Origin: Sphingobacterium micropteri | Lineage (GTDB): Bacteria; Bacteroidota; Bacteroidia; Sphingobacteriales; Sphingobacteriaceae | NCBI RefSeq assembly: GCF_014692515.1 | Contig: NZ_JACOIK010000001.1 | Coordinates: 186,001 to 250,000, forward strand | Reading direction: 5' to 3' | DNA length: 64,000 nucleotides | Notes under the pieces: model-generated | Told to the model about the DNA's origin: nothing | Seen by the model: the letters and a program-made list of their open reading frames with translations, nothing else | Databases searched by the model: none | Shown here: positions 33,766 to 42,018 of the stretch, in pieces | Layout: each line of letters starts with the position of its first letter | Position numbering within the stretch: position 1 is the first letter of the stretch | Made by a program: the position numbers and the translations under genes

Positions 33766-36219
33766 TTAAATATTAAACTCCAGACTCACGCTGAAATACC
33801 GTTTCGGTTGCGAGAACCGGGTAATGGTCTTCGTTCCCTCGCGGAAGAAGTTTTCGATATGGGGCAACAAGGCCGGGTTGGTCAATTGACGTAAATCATC
33901 CCACCGCCAAAACTTACTGTCGAATATATTGTATACACCGGCGCGGATGACGTAGCGTGGGGTAATCTGGTACGAGCCATAGAAATCAAAGCTGTAGCTG
34001 TCTTCCAAAAACAATCCCGGGAATGTACGCTGTATTTCTTTCGTCGCTGTGCTTTCTATAAAGCGTGTTTCGTCGCGTTCCTTTGCTTTGAAGTAGTTGC
34101 CGACCAGGTTGGCATTCCACTTCTGATTGGGTGAGAAGTACTCAATTCCCGCAAACCCTGTTAAGGGCTGTACGCCGAGCATACTGGTGCCGTAGGATGT
34201 TTCGCCTTTGGCGTAACTAACGGCCGAGTTGATGGCGAAGCCACGAAACGGAGCGTATATTTCCTCTAGCAAGAGGTGTACTTTGGCATCAAAACCGCGG
34301 AGATCGGCCGAACGGCGGTTTACGTTTTTTACGTACGATAGATTTTTGGTGCTGTTGTCCAGCGGACTGGTCACGGCAATGGTCCCACGTTCGATCTCGA
34401 TAAAGTTAGCATAGTCGGAGTAGTAAAAATTCAACATATACGTACCGAAACGGCCATTGCCGGCAACCTCGATCTCGTGGTTTACAGAAGTCTCCGCTTT
34501 CAAATCGCGGTCAGACAGTACCAGAAACGAAGGCCAGGAGTTGAAGTATTGGAAATAGCGTTCTTCGGTGGTCGGTACCCGGTATCCGGTCGAGAATTTG
34601 TAGCTGAGGTTAAGGTAGTCCAAGAGGCGGTATCCCGCACTTGCCAGAAACGAGACTCCCTCATCGGTGTCGTCGATCGGTGCATCGTTCAACTCAACGC
34701 CTTCCAGGTCGCGCATGAGGTAGTCCATATAATACTGGTCGTTGTTGTAGTCCCAGTCTTTGTCCTTGGTGTGGAAACGGTCGTAACGCACACCGAGATC
34801 CAAGGTCAGCCGTGGTGTAACGTGGATATTGTCTATCAGCGATGCACTGTAGTTGAGACGGTCGATCGGGCGTTGGAACGAGTAGGCATTGATGTATTTG
34901 CCCATGGACTCCCCGAATTCGTAGCGCACACCCTGCCGCACGGTATAACCGTCGATCTTGTTGGAAGCGAATGGATTTTCTACATCCACATTCCGGTTGT
35001 CGTTATATTTGTTGGCCACGTTGGCAGCCAGGGCGAAGCGGTGTAAGCCGAGATAGTTGCTTTCTATTTCACGGAACGTAATGTCGGCACGGAGCATCTT
35101 ATCCTTTATTTCCTGTCCGCGGTATTTATCGCGTTTCCCCTCGTATATCAGTTCATAGTTACCTGTGCCGTCAAAGTTCGGGCGGTAATATTCTGACCAG
35201 GTGGCGGCATCGAGGTGGGTATTCTGGATGTTCCCCGTGAGGGAAGCTTTGGATAGCCAATGTTCTTCCAGGGGCGTAAACGTATAGCCCAGGGAGTAGG
35301 AATGGCTCAATGATTGGTCATGGCCATAATAATAAGGCTTATCGGCCGAGGTGAAAATGTCTAACGGTTCCTGCGACCAAATTTCGGAGTCTACCCTTTT
35401 GTTGAGCATGTAGTAAGACAGCTCCATGCGATGCTGCAGGTTGGGTACAAAAGCGGCCTTGGCAAGGAAGGTTTGCTGGCGGTAGTCCATCGGGTCGATC
35501 TGGGTGGAGGTGACGTTGCGGTTGAGCTCGCCATAGCTGAAGTTGCGGAGTTCGTTGCCATAGCGGTCGGCAAACATCAACAGGCCTTCCCAACGGCCTT
35601 TTTTGACACCGGTGCCGGCGAGGTACATGCGCATGTTGTCTTTACCGTTGTAGTTGAGCTGTGCCAATGCACCGTATTCCTGTCCTTTGCGCACGATGTC
35701 GCTGACTCGTTTAGTGGTATAGTTAACGGCGCCACCCAAAGCACCGGAACCGACAGCAAAGGAAGAAGCCCCTTTCTGGATATCGATAGCCGACACGAAA
35801 TAAGGATCGAATTCAATACGGGACGCGTTGGAAAGCCCATAGGCACTGAACACCATGTTTTCATGTATTTCGGGCTGCTGCACACCGTCTACACTGATGG
35901 CGACACGGTTAGCCTCTACACCACGGATGGCAAAGCCCCGGTTGCCGCCGCGTGTACCCGAATAGGAGATGCCTACACCCGGTGTGTATCGAATCAGGTC
36001 GCGGATGTCGGAGGTCATCTCTTTGGCGAGCTGCTTCTGGTCAATACGGGTAGACCCAATTTCACGTTTGTGCTGTCCATCCACAGTAACCTCCTCTATT
36101 TTCAGGTTTTTTAAGGTGTCGGTTTTCGTTTTTAAAGTATCCCGTTGCTGTGCTAAGATGGAGCCCGTTCCTACTATCGTCAAAACAGCTAATATGATCG
36201 TGGTTTTCGTTGTCGTCAT
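33766..36219 (-). CDS. TonB-dependent haemoglobin/transferrin-type receptor
   Basis: An 817-residue outer-membrane receptor. The signal MTTTKTTIILAVLTIVGTGS is followed directly by a plug (no carboxypeptidase-like domain), with SDIRDLIRYTPGVGIS and GFAIRGVEANRVAISVDGVQ, the plug pattern of the TonB-dependent haemoglobin/transferrin/lactoferrin receptor group. The barrel carries YRVPTTEERYFQYF and LKAETSVNHEIEV, equivalent to the FRAP and NPDL boxes of haem receptors, and ends YFSVSLEFNI. The gene sits between lipoprotein genes, 4 bp after one and 11 bp before the next. Import of haem or another iron-containing protein ligand is inferred. A different metallophore is possible. Confidence 0.87.
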   Translation of the reverse strand: MTTTKTTIILAVLTIVGTGSILAQQRDTLKTKTDTLKNLKIEEVTVDGQHKREIGSTRIDQKQLAKEMTSDIRDLIRYTPGVGISYSGTRGGNRGFAIRGVEANRVAISVDGVQQPEIHENMVFSAYGLSNASRIEFDPYFVSAIDIQKGASSFAVGSGALGGAVNYTTKRVSDIVRKGQEYGALAQLNYNGKDNMRMYLAGTGVKKGRWEGLLMFADRYGNELRNFSYGELNRNVTSTQIDPMDYRQQTFLAKAAFVPNLQHRMELSYYMLNKRVDSEIWSQEPLDIFTSADKPYYYGHDQSLSHSYSLGYTFTPLEEHWLSKASLTGNIQNTHLDAATWSEYYRPNFDGTGNYELIYEGKRDKYRGQEIKDKMLRADITFREIESNYLGLHRFALAANVANKYNDNRNVDVENPFASNKIDGYTVRQGVRYEFGESMGKYINAYSFQRPIDRLNYSASLIDNIHVTPRLTLDLGVRYDRFHTKDKDWDYNNDQYYMDYLMRDLEGVELNDAPIDDTDEGVSFLASAGYRLLDYLNLSYKFSTGYRVPTTEERYFQYFNSWPSFLVLSDRDLKAETSVNHEIEVAGNGRFGTYMLNFYYSDYANFIEIERGTIAVTSPLDNSTKNLSYVKNVNRRSADLRGFDAKVHLLLEEIYAPFRGFAINSAVSYAKGETSYGTSMLGVQPLTGFAGIEYFSPNQKWNANLVGNYFKAKERDETRFIESTATKEIQRTFPGLFLEDSYSFDFYGSYQITPRYVIRAGVYNIFDSKFWRWDDLRQLTNPALLPHIENFFREGTKTITRFSQPKRYFSVSLEFNI

Positions 36220-36223
36220 GTCT

Positions 36224-36829
36224 TTAATTCGTTAGGAACAGCTCTAAGGTTAAGTTTTGTAATCGCAGCGTGCGCAGGTCATAATTTACGACGGTTTCTA
36301 CCGGTACGACGAAATCAATCTCTTTGAATTCGATACGGTCGATTTGGAGGACAAATGTCCGCTCACATTGCCGACGTTGGTTTGGATCGGTAGTCAGTTC
36401 ACATCCGTCCTTCTGTTTACGGAAAAAGCTAAAAACAATATCGGCAGGAATATCAGTGCCCGTAGCGATGTCCAGTGGATAATCCAAGATCGTCAGCTCT
36501 TCTTTTTCCGCATCGTAGCTGTATAGCATGCCCCGTAAGTCAATTCGCTTGATCATGGTCAATTGTTCGCTTGGGTCTCCTTCCGGATTCAGGACATAGG
36601 TTAAGTTCATTGCCGGTTTGGAGAAATTAGCGATCTCGTTGCGGATATCGAACCACAAATATGTGCTTCCGGTCGCGAATTGAAATATCTTGCTGAACAA
36701 TAGTTGGTTATCACCATAGACTTCCGCGGCGATATCCTCCGTAAAATTGAGGTTATCTTCAAATTCTCGTTTGCAGGAGGAGCTCAACAGCATCAGCAGG
36801 GTGGCGATATATAGTAGTTTTGCTTTCAT
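36224..36829 (-). CDS. Lipoprotein upstream of the haem-type receptor
   Basis: A 201-residue lipoprotein: signal ...LLSSSCKREFEDN with Cys19, then a mainly beta-rich body. FSKIFQFATGSTYLWFDIRNE, PAMNLTYVL and a C-terminal YDLRTLRLQNLTLELFL are visible strands. Three cysteines in the middle (DGCELTTDPNQRRQCER) may form a disulfide. It ends 4 bp before the receptor gene, which implies coupling, so it may work as the receptor's ligand-capturing partner. It shows no resemblance to HmuY that I can see. Function unknown. Confidence 0.75.
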   Translation of the reverse strand: MKAKLLYIATLLMLLSSSCKREFEDNLNFTEDIAAEVYGDNQLLFSKIFQFATGSTYLWFDIRNEIANFSKPAMNLTYVLNPEGDPSEQLTMIKRIDLRGMLYSYDAEKEELTILDYPLDIATGTDIPADIVFSFFRKQKDGCELTTDPNQRRQCERTFVLQIDRIEFKEIDFVVPVETVVNYDLRTLRLQNLTLELFLTN

Positions 36830-36840
36830 ATAGGTTATTT

Positions 36841-37407
36841 TTATCTTTTGCTTCCTTCGATATTTGCCTTCATCGGTACCGGCAGCATCGGATCTATAAA
36901 CAATTCCAGTTCACTGGTTGCACGGACATACTTGCCCACCAGTTCTGCGTCGTCGCTCTCCGGTAGGGGTGTACCGATTTCACCGTCCGGATCAGCAGTA
37001 CGCACTAGACCATCGGTCCCCCGTAGATAGATGGTGTCGGCAGTTACCTCCAACAGGCTTTTGATCCGAATAGACATCTCCAAAGGCATAAAGGAGGTGT
37101 TGAATCGCTCAAAAGAAACCTGCACCGCTCCACTGCCGAGGGAATCGATATGGATATCCTGCTGCCCACGTGTAAGATAGAGTTGGGGAATGGTTCGCGT
37201 TTCTGCATCGTAATAGATCAAGCCGATTTGACTATCGTATACACCCGATATTTCATGCGCGTATCGTTGCGTACCGTAATCTTCGTCGAGATAATCCCCA
37301 CGATCGGGCAGCAGGTTGCTATCACCAATATCTGGCGAATAGTATTCATCCTTACTACACGCTGTCAGCACAACAGCCAATACAAAAAAACAAAGTTTCA
37401 AATTCAT
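36841..37407 (-). CDS. Surface-type lipoprotein, paralogue of the 27.3-kb gene
   Basis: A 188-residue lipoprotein with signal ...VLTACSKDEYYSPD; Cys17 followed by SKDE, an export-type sequence. The beta-rich body (SGVYDSQIGLIYYD, SFERFNTSFMPLEMSIRI, DTIYLRGTDGL, YVRATSELELFI, LPVPMKANI) matches the lipoprotein at 27307 in order and spacing of its strands, so I infer gene duplication within the operon. The start overlaps the methyltransferase stop by 4 bp (ATGA). Ligand binding at the surface is inferred; no enzymatic motif is seen. Confidence 0.8.
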   Translation of the reverse strand: MNLKLCFFVLAVVLTACSKDEYYSPDIGDSNLLPDRGDYLDEDYGTQRYAHEISGVYDSQIGLIYYDAETRTIPQLYLTRGQQDIHIDSLGSGAVQVSFERFNTSFMPLEMSIRIKSLLEVTADTIYLRGTDGLVRTADPDGEIGTPLPESDDAELVGKYVRATSELELFIDPMLPVPMKANIEGSKR

Positions 37408-38183
37408 CTTTTTCTCGCGACAATCGCTACGGAGTTGATGTCATTTTTATGTCTGCGGAAAGTCTGGCGCATCAACAGGATGCGTTTACGCAGTTCTGCA
37501 TGTGTTAATATATTGCATATCATCTTGATCATGCCCATGAGGCCTTCGTCCTGTAGCACACGTTTAGGTTCCAGCAACGCCATAGCATTCGTGTCTATCT
37601 TCACGATTTCGAAGCCTTCGTCCTGTAACAATGCACACCATTCCCGGACGGTTAGCGGACGAGCGTGTACGCGGATATTGGTGCTAAGATCCTTATAGAC
37701 GCTTTGTTTGATGTCTTCCGAGATGTTGTCCGGTTGTAAACCCATTTCGTGGATACCATAATAACCACCGGGTTTCAGGATACGTGATGCTTCCTGGATA
37801 ATCGCTTTTTTATGTTCCAAAGGTTGCATGGTGAGCATCGCCTCGCCATATACTTTGGTGGCGCAGGCGTCGGGCAAGGTAGTGTCCGATGCATCAGCAA
37901 CAATCATTTTCATCTTGTCATAATTCACGTTTTTCTGGGCGAGTTCAGACGCCGCTTTATTGTTGTCTATGCCTGTATAGCTGTTGGGTTTCATCGAGCA
38001 GGCTAATGCTGCCGTATAGCCCAAACCGGGCGCAAATTCGACAACATCATCCGCCGTGTTGATCTGCATATTTTTCATCAGAATGTTGGTCAGTTCGCGT
38101 CCGCCGGGACGTAATACTTTCTTGCCGACCTTTGCTAGGATCCAGTGTCCTTGTTTTTCGTTTAATTTGTGTTCTATAGCCAT
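37404..38183 (-). CDS. SAM-dependent class I methyltransferase
   Basis: A 259-residue cytoplasmic methyltransferase. Motif I is VVEFAPGLG (47-55), motif II is YTGIDNNKAA (about 69), and post-motif features MIVADASDTTLP and LKPGGYYGIHEMG follow, the usual Methyltransf_11/25 pattern. The substrate is unknown. It is the second gene of the operon, 31 bp after the FecA-like receptor, and its stop overlaps the next lipoprotein start. A methyltransferase inside a receptor/lipoprotein operon is unusual. Modifying a metallophore or another small molecule is possible, but I have no evidence for a substrate. Confidence 0.85.
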   Translation of the reverse strand: MAIEHKLNEKQGHWILAKVGKKVLRPGGRELTNILMKNMQINTADDVVEFAPGLGYTAALACSMKPNSYTGIDNNKAASELAQKNVNYDKMKMIVADASDTTLPDACATKVYGEAMLTMQPLEHKKAIIQEASRILKPGGYYGIHEMGLQPDNISEDIKQSVYKDLSTNIRVHARPLTVREWCALLQDEGFEIVKIDTNAMALLEPKRVLQDEGLMGMIKMICNILTHAELRKRILLMRQTFRRHKNDINSVAIVARKR

Positions 38184-38214
38184 TTTATTCGTGTTCCGTT
38201 TTTTCTATTGTTGT

Positions 38215-40686
38215 TTATTTTAGTGTATAACTTAATCCCACATAGATAGCCCGCTTCTGTCCCGGCATGAAAAACGCCAAATTATCCACGGTAAATTGTG
38301 GAAAGGGGATAGGGGGGAGCAGTATCTGATCGCTGATGACGTAGCTCGATGCATAGGATTTATTCAGAATGTTCTTGCCGTCAATGTAGAAGGAGAAGTT
38401 TTTCCACCCCTCAACCCCTAAGCGTAGACCGAAAACTGTGTATGTGGGCTGGTACACGGTATTGCTGTGATCGATCGGGGCTTTCTGTGGCTGACTTTCG
38501 GCGTTTAGCGATACGAAAAACTTACCGGGATAGCTGTATTCTACCGATCCTGTAAGGTAATGTGGTGGCACGCCAGCAAGTTTATTGCCCTTATATTCTC
38601 CCGTGTTAAAATAGAAATTACTAAAAGTGTACATGGCCCGGAGCATTAGGAGATCCTTGCCCGATACGTCCAATAAACCCTGGATCGGTACCGCCATGAG
38701 CCCGGCTTCTACGCCTTGGTGAATCGTATTTGGATAGTTCTTGGTTTGTTTAACGCCCAAGACGAAGTCTTTCACCTCCAGCAGTTCGTTTTTTACCCAG
38801 GAGTGGTAGAGGGAGATATTCCAGCCATATCGTGTACCTTCATGACGGCTACCGAGCTCGGCCGTATAGGATGATTGTTTGTCGAGCTTGACAGCAAATA
38901 GTTCTTTCGGACTGGTGTTGATGTTGCTGCCGACTTTCGTGCCCACCAATTCGTCAAATGTCGGTGGTTCATAACTACGGCTGATGTTACCGAAAAACTG
39001 GATGTCGTTGTTATTTCCTGTATTGTATATAGCGCCTATCCGAGGATTAAAGGCAAAATAACGCTGATCGAGCGAGATATCCTCTGAATGGAAATAGCGG
39101 TATTTATGTGATGAATGGCTGTACCAGGGCCGAAGCTCCGGGTTACGGAATACATCTTTACTATTACGTTCATTGGTGACGGCCTGTAGATTCCCGATAA
39201 GATGAAAACGATCACTGAACCTGTGGGCGTATTCGGTATAAAGGGTCAGGTTCAAGGCATTTAGTTTGTCTTTGCTGAACATATAGGAGTCCAATCCGTC
39301 CCTATTGATATGTCCATGGCGATCGATACGGCCGCTGCTCGCTAACAGCCCGGCTGTCAGGGTAGCGTTATGCCGGCGATGTACGGTTTGTATAGATAGG
39401 CCGTAGTCGTTGCCAAAGGAGCGATTGGTAGACAATACAATCGGAAAGGCAAACCGGTCGTCAATATACTGATAGTACAATGATGCGGTGAGGTCTGTCT
39501 GGGCAGATAAACGGAAGGCGGTACGGTTTGCAATACGTATAACAGCCGCTTCCCGACCCGGTTTGTCGCGGGCAATATTTGGCCCCATATAGTAGGGCAA
39601 TGCGATTCCGGTATTAATCTGGCTCGGATCATCCCGAAGCATAGACATGGTCAAAGGTCCGGGGACATCGAAGTGGATATAAGAATAGTTCAGGTAGGTA
39701 CGGTTGTCGATGTTCGGCGAAATACGATAACCGAAGTTGCCGGCGATATTTAGTTTTCTGTTCTGGTTATGTTGCCGGAAACCGTCCTGTCTGCTCGTTG
39801 AAATCGAAAGAAAAGCATCCTTGTCTTCCCAAGCATCGCCTAGAAATGCATTCAATTGCCCGTAGCCATAGGAACCAGCTTCTGCTTTGACTTGTATGCC
39901 TGGGGAATGTCGCCCTGTCCGGGAGTTGAAATTGACTGCCCCACCTAAGGTGGAAGCGCCGTACCGCAAAGCATTTGCACCTTTATAGACTTCTATAGAT
40001 TCCGAAACTGCCGGATCCATGACTCCGATAATAAAGGAGCCGTCGGCAAAATTGGTAGGGATACCGTCTTGCAAAAGGTACACTCCCCGACGTTGTGGAT
40101 TGCTTTGGATACCCGAACCCCTTATGCTTAAACGTGGTTGGTCGTTGGCACCGAATAATTCTTGTATCACCACGCCGGGCTCATATTTTAAGGCATCCTT
40201 GATCGTTTCCAGACGCTGTACTTCGGGGGTCATTACGGCAACGGAGGTTCCTCCGGCAATCTGTTTGTGCTCCATCTTTATTTTTTCGATCGGCTGGTTG
40301 CTCGATAGGGTATGATGGGACACAATGACTTCCTGCAACTCAATACGTTTTTCTTTAAGGTAGATATTGTAGTGGCGTTTATCTATATCGTGATGTATAT
40401 TGACGGTCGTTTCAAATAAATCGTAGCTGGTATGCGTAAACACGAGCGTATTCTGTCCGCTAATGACAGCAAGTGCGAAGTGCCCATCTGCATCCGTTTT
40501 GGTCTTTATTTTTTGATTCTGTTTTAACACGACGCTCACATTTGGAATAGGTTGTAAGTTTTCCGTTAACACATGCCCTTCAATGTATATAGATTGCTGA
40601 ATAGATCCGGAGTTGCCTACGCAAATGACCGTTATGAACATGCTGGCTAACCATAAGGATAAACTCGTTCGTATACCGCTTATCAT
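38215..40686 (-). CDS. FecA-like TonB-dependent receptor with CarboxypepD-reg-like domain
   Basis: An 823-residue receptor. After a signal (MISGIRTSLSLWLASMFI) comes a CarboxypepD-reg-like domain at about 32-112 (YIEGHVLTENLQPIPNVSVV). The plug follows with EALKYEPGVVIQE-like and GAND...LSIRGSGIQ sequence, then YKGANALRYGASTLGGAVNF, typical of the FecA/PupB siderophore group. The barrel contains SYEPPTFDELVG (FRAP-like) and ends YVGLSYTLK. It is the first gene of the operon and faces the AraC/PchR-like regulator across the Fur-box-like dyad. It lacks an extra N-terminal signalling domain of FecA itself, so surface signalling by an anti-sigma factor is not expected. Confidence 0.88.
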   Translation of the reverse strand: MISGIRTSLSLWLASMFITVICVGNSGSIQQSIYIEGHVLTENLQPIPNVSVVLKQNQKIKTKTDADGHFALAVISGQNTLVFTHTSYDLFETTVNIHHDIDKRHYNIYLKEKRIELQEVIVSHHTLSSNQPIEKIKMEHKQIAGGTSVAVMTPEVQRLETIKDALKYEPGVVIQELFGANDQPRLSIRGSGIQSNPQRRGVYLLQDGIPTNFADGSFIIGVMDPAVSESIEVYKGANALRYGASTLGGAVNFNSRTGRHSPGIQVKAEAGSYGYGQLNAFLGDAWEDKDAFLSISTSRQDGFRQHNQNRKLNIAGNFGYRISPNIDNRTYLNYSYIHFDVPGPLTMSMLRDDPSQINTGIALPYYMGPNIARDKPGREAAVIRIANRTAFRLSAQTDLTASLYYQYIDDRFAFPIVLSTNRSFGNDYGLSIQTVHRRHNATLTAGLLASSGRIDRHGHINRDGLDSYMFSKDKLNALNLTLYTEYAHRFSDRFHLIGNLQAVTNERNSKDVFRNPELRPWYSHSSHKYRYFHSEDISLDQRYFAFNPRIGAIYNTGNNNDIQFFGNISRSYEPPTFDELVGTKVGSNINTSPKELFAVKLDKQSSYTAELGSRHEGTRYGWNISLYHSWVKNELLEVKDFVLGVKQTKNYPNTIHQGVEAGLMAVPIQGLLDVSGKDLLMLRAMYTFSNFYFNTGEYKGNKLAGVPPHYLTGSVEYSYPGKFFVSLNAESQPQKAPIDHSNTVYQPTYTVFGLRLGVEGWKNFSFYIDGKNILNKSYASSYVISDQILLPPIPFPQFTVDNLAFFMPGQKRAIYVGLSYTLK

Positions 40687-40791
40687 CTAGTATTTTTTCC
40701 TCTCTAAAGCTGTTTGCATATATTTGAATCCATAAATTTTTGTTTGTCCACAATCACAAAAATGTAATAATCAAGCATCTAACATAATGCT

Positions 40792-40810
40792 ATTTAGAAT
40801 AAAACTAAAT
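40792..40810. promoter_or_regulatory. Fur-box-like 19-bp dyad between receptor and regulator genes
   Basis: ATTTAG-N7-CTAAAT is a perfect inverted hexamer pair with total length 19 bp, the size of a Fur box. It overlaps the -33 region of the plus-strand promoter and lies just downstream of the predicted minus-strand start, so binding could repress both. An AraC/PchR-type operator is an alternative reading. Confidence 0.6.
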
Positions 40811-40815
40811 AAATG

Positions 40816-40823
40816 TATATTTG
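40816..40823 (+). promoter_or_regulatory. Promoter -7 element for the AraC-family gene
   Basis: TATATTTG fits TAnnTTTG and lies on the plus strand 78 bp before the ATG. The Fur-like dyad ends 6 bp upstream of it. Confidence 0.5.
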
Positions 40824-40827
40824 ATGG

Positions 40828-40835
40828 CAAATATA
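40828..40835 (-). promoter_or_regulatory. Promoter -7 element for the receptor operon
   Basis: CAAATATA, the reverse complement of TATATTTG, is the only exact -7 match on the minus strand in this gap. It gives a leader of about 135 nt before the receptor ATG and places the Fur-like dyad in the early transcribed region. Confidence 0.45.
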
Positions 40836-40900
40836 AGACGAGTTGTTCGTTGAAGAGAGCCCAAATTGGAAGTAAAGGCTCCCAAAATAGAAGAAATTGA

Positions 40901-41899
40901 ATGATGAAGTTTATTGTAAGCACTCCAGAAGATAATCTGTTGACAGCGATAGAGCTGCCGGATAATTACGATATGGCTTCGCAACTGCATAAGCAAGAGT
41001 ATACGAGGCATGATTTGACAGGGTCTAAATTCCGCCATTTCCATACAGACGGGCTGGTCTTGATCGATGCGCAAACTATTTGTTCACAACAGCTTACCGC
41101 CGGGCTGCTTTTTGATAGCCATGTTATCGCGATGGTATTTCATTTCGATGGTGATTGTCACATGGTTTCGACGGGAGCTGAAAAGAACACGCATATCACA
41201 TTTTTTCCTGGCGGACATAATATTCGTGTACTTAGCAGAGGGGAGCTGGATTTGGTTTTTGAACCCAACAAATTCGTCAATTCATTTATTGTTTTGCTCT
41301 CCAAAGAATTTTGTCTTCGGGTGATCCCGCAGGAATATAATAATGACCTGCTCACTGCGGTGGAAAACGGGAGAGATGTAGCGCTCTTTCCGGAGGGCTC
41401 GTCGTTGAGTCAGGAAATGAAACGAATTGTAGAAAATGTTCGAAATTGTAGCCGAAAAGGATCTTTCCATAGGCTTTGTCTTGAAATCAAAATAGCAGAG
41501 CTGATGATGCTCCAGTTAGAGCAATATCAACTATTGCGCAGCAACCGACCTGAAAAGCCAATAGTTCATCAGGCAGATGTGGAAAAGATAGAAAACGCAA
41601 AAAAAATATTGGAGGAGAATTATAGTCGTCCACCTACTATTAAAGAATTGGCTATGATTATCGGGGTAAATGAAACCAAACTAAAAACCGATTTTAAGAA
41701 AATGTATCAACGTACTATACATGAGTATACCGTGTCTTTGCGGATGCATAAAGCCTATCAACTCATTACCCAACAAAATCTTTTATTAAAAGAGGTTGCT
41801 TTACATGTAGGATACCAGAAAACGTCAAATTTTACCAAAGTATTTAAAGAGTTCTATGGTATCAGTCCCAAGCAGGCGGCGATTGATAAAATATCTTGA
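40901..41899 (+). CDS. AraC-family regulator (PchR-like)
   Basis: A 332-residue regulator with an N-terminal effector domain and a C-terminal AraC DNA-binding domain. The two HTHs are readable at about 235-325: ENYSRPPTIKELAMIIGVNE and LLKEVALHVGYQKTSNFTKV, followed by FKEFYGISPKQ. The N-terminal half has no signal or membrane segment. The layout resembles PchR-type regulators that switch siderophore receptors according to ligand. It is transcribed divergently from the FecA-like receptor over a 214-bp gap with a Fur-like dyad, so I infer that it controls the operon. Two ATGs (40901, 40904) are possible starts. The effector is unknown. Confidence 0.85.
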   Translation: MMKFIVSTPEDNLLTAIELPDNYDMASQLHKQEYTRHDLTGSKFRHFHTDGLVLIDAQTICSQQLTAGLLFDSHVIAMVFHFDGDCHMVSTGAEKNTHITFFPGGHNIRVLSRGELDLVFEPNKFVNSFIVLLSKEFCLRVIPQEYNNDLLTAVENGRDVALFPEGSSLSQEMKRIVENVRNCSRKGSFHRLCLEIKIAELMMLQLEQYQLLRSNRPEKPIVHQADVEKIENAKKILEENYSRPPTIKELAMIIGVNETKLKTDFKKMYQRTIHEYTVSLRMHKAYQLITQQNLLLKEVALHVGYQKTSNFTKVFKEFYGISPKQAAIDKIS

Positions 41900-42018
41900 A
41901 AACGAAGACAAGAGAACTTGGTGGTTTTCCGGATTTAAAGGCGAATTTTGTAATATCCGCTGTCTGCCAACCTTAAATTCGTGTCGGTTTTTCTATTTTT
42001 ATATAAAGTTTCTTTGCT

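Noticed and set aside
34477..36114. Long plus-strand frames (189 and 227 codons) opposite the haemoglobin-type receptor
   Set aside because: They are antisense shadows of a well-supported receptor gene: no signal, domain or ribosome context, and hydrophobic-free low-complexity composition. The receptor's codon use explains them.
38215..40686. FecA-type surface signalling through a sigma/anti-sigma pair
   Set aside because: The receptor lacks an STN signalling domain and no ECF sigma or FecR gene is found within the window; an AraC regulator is present instead.
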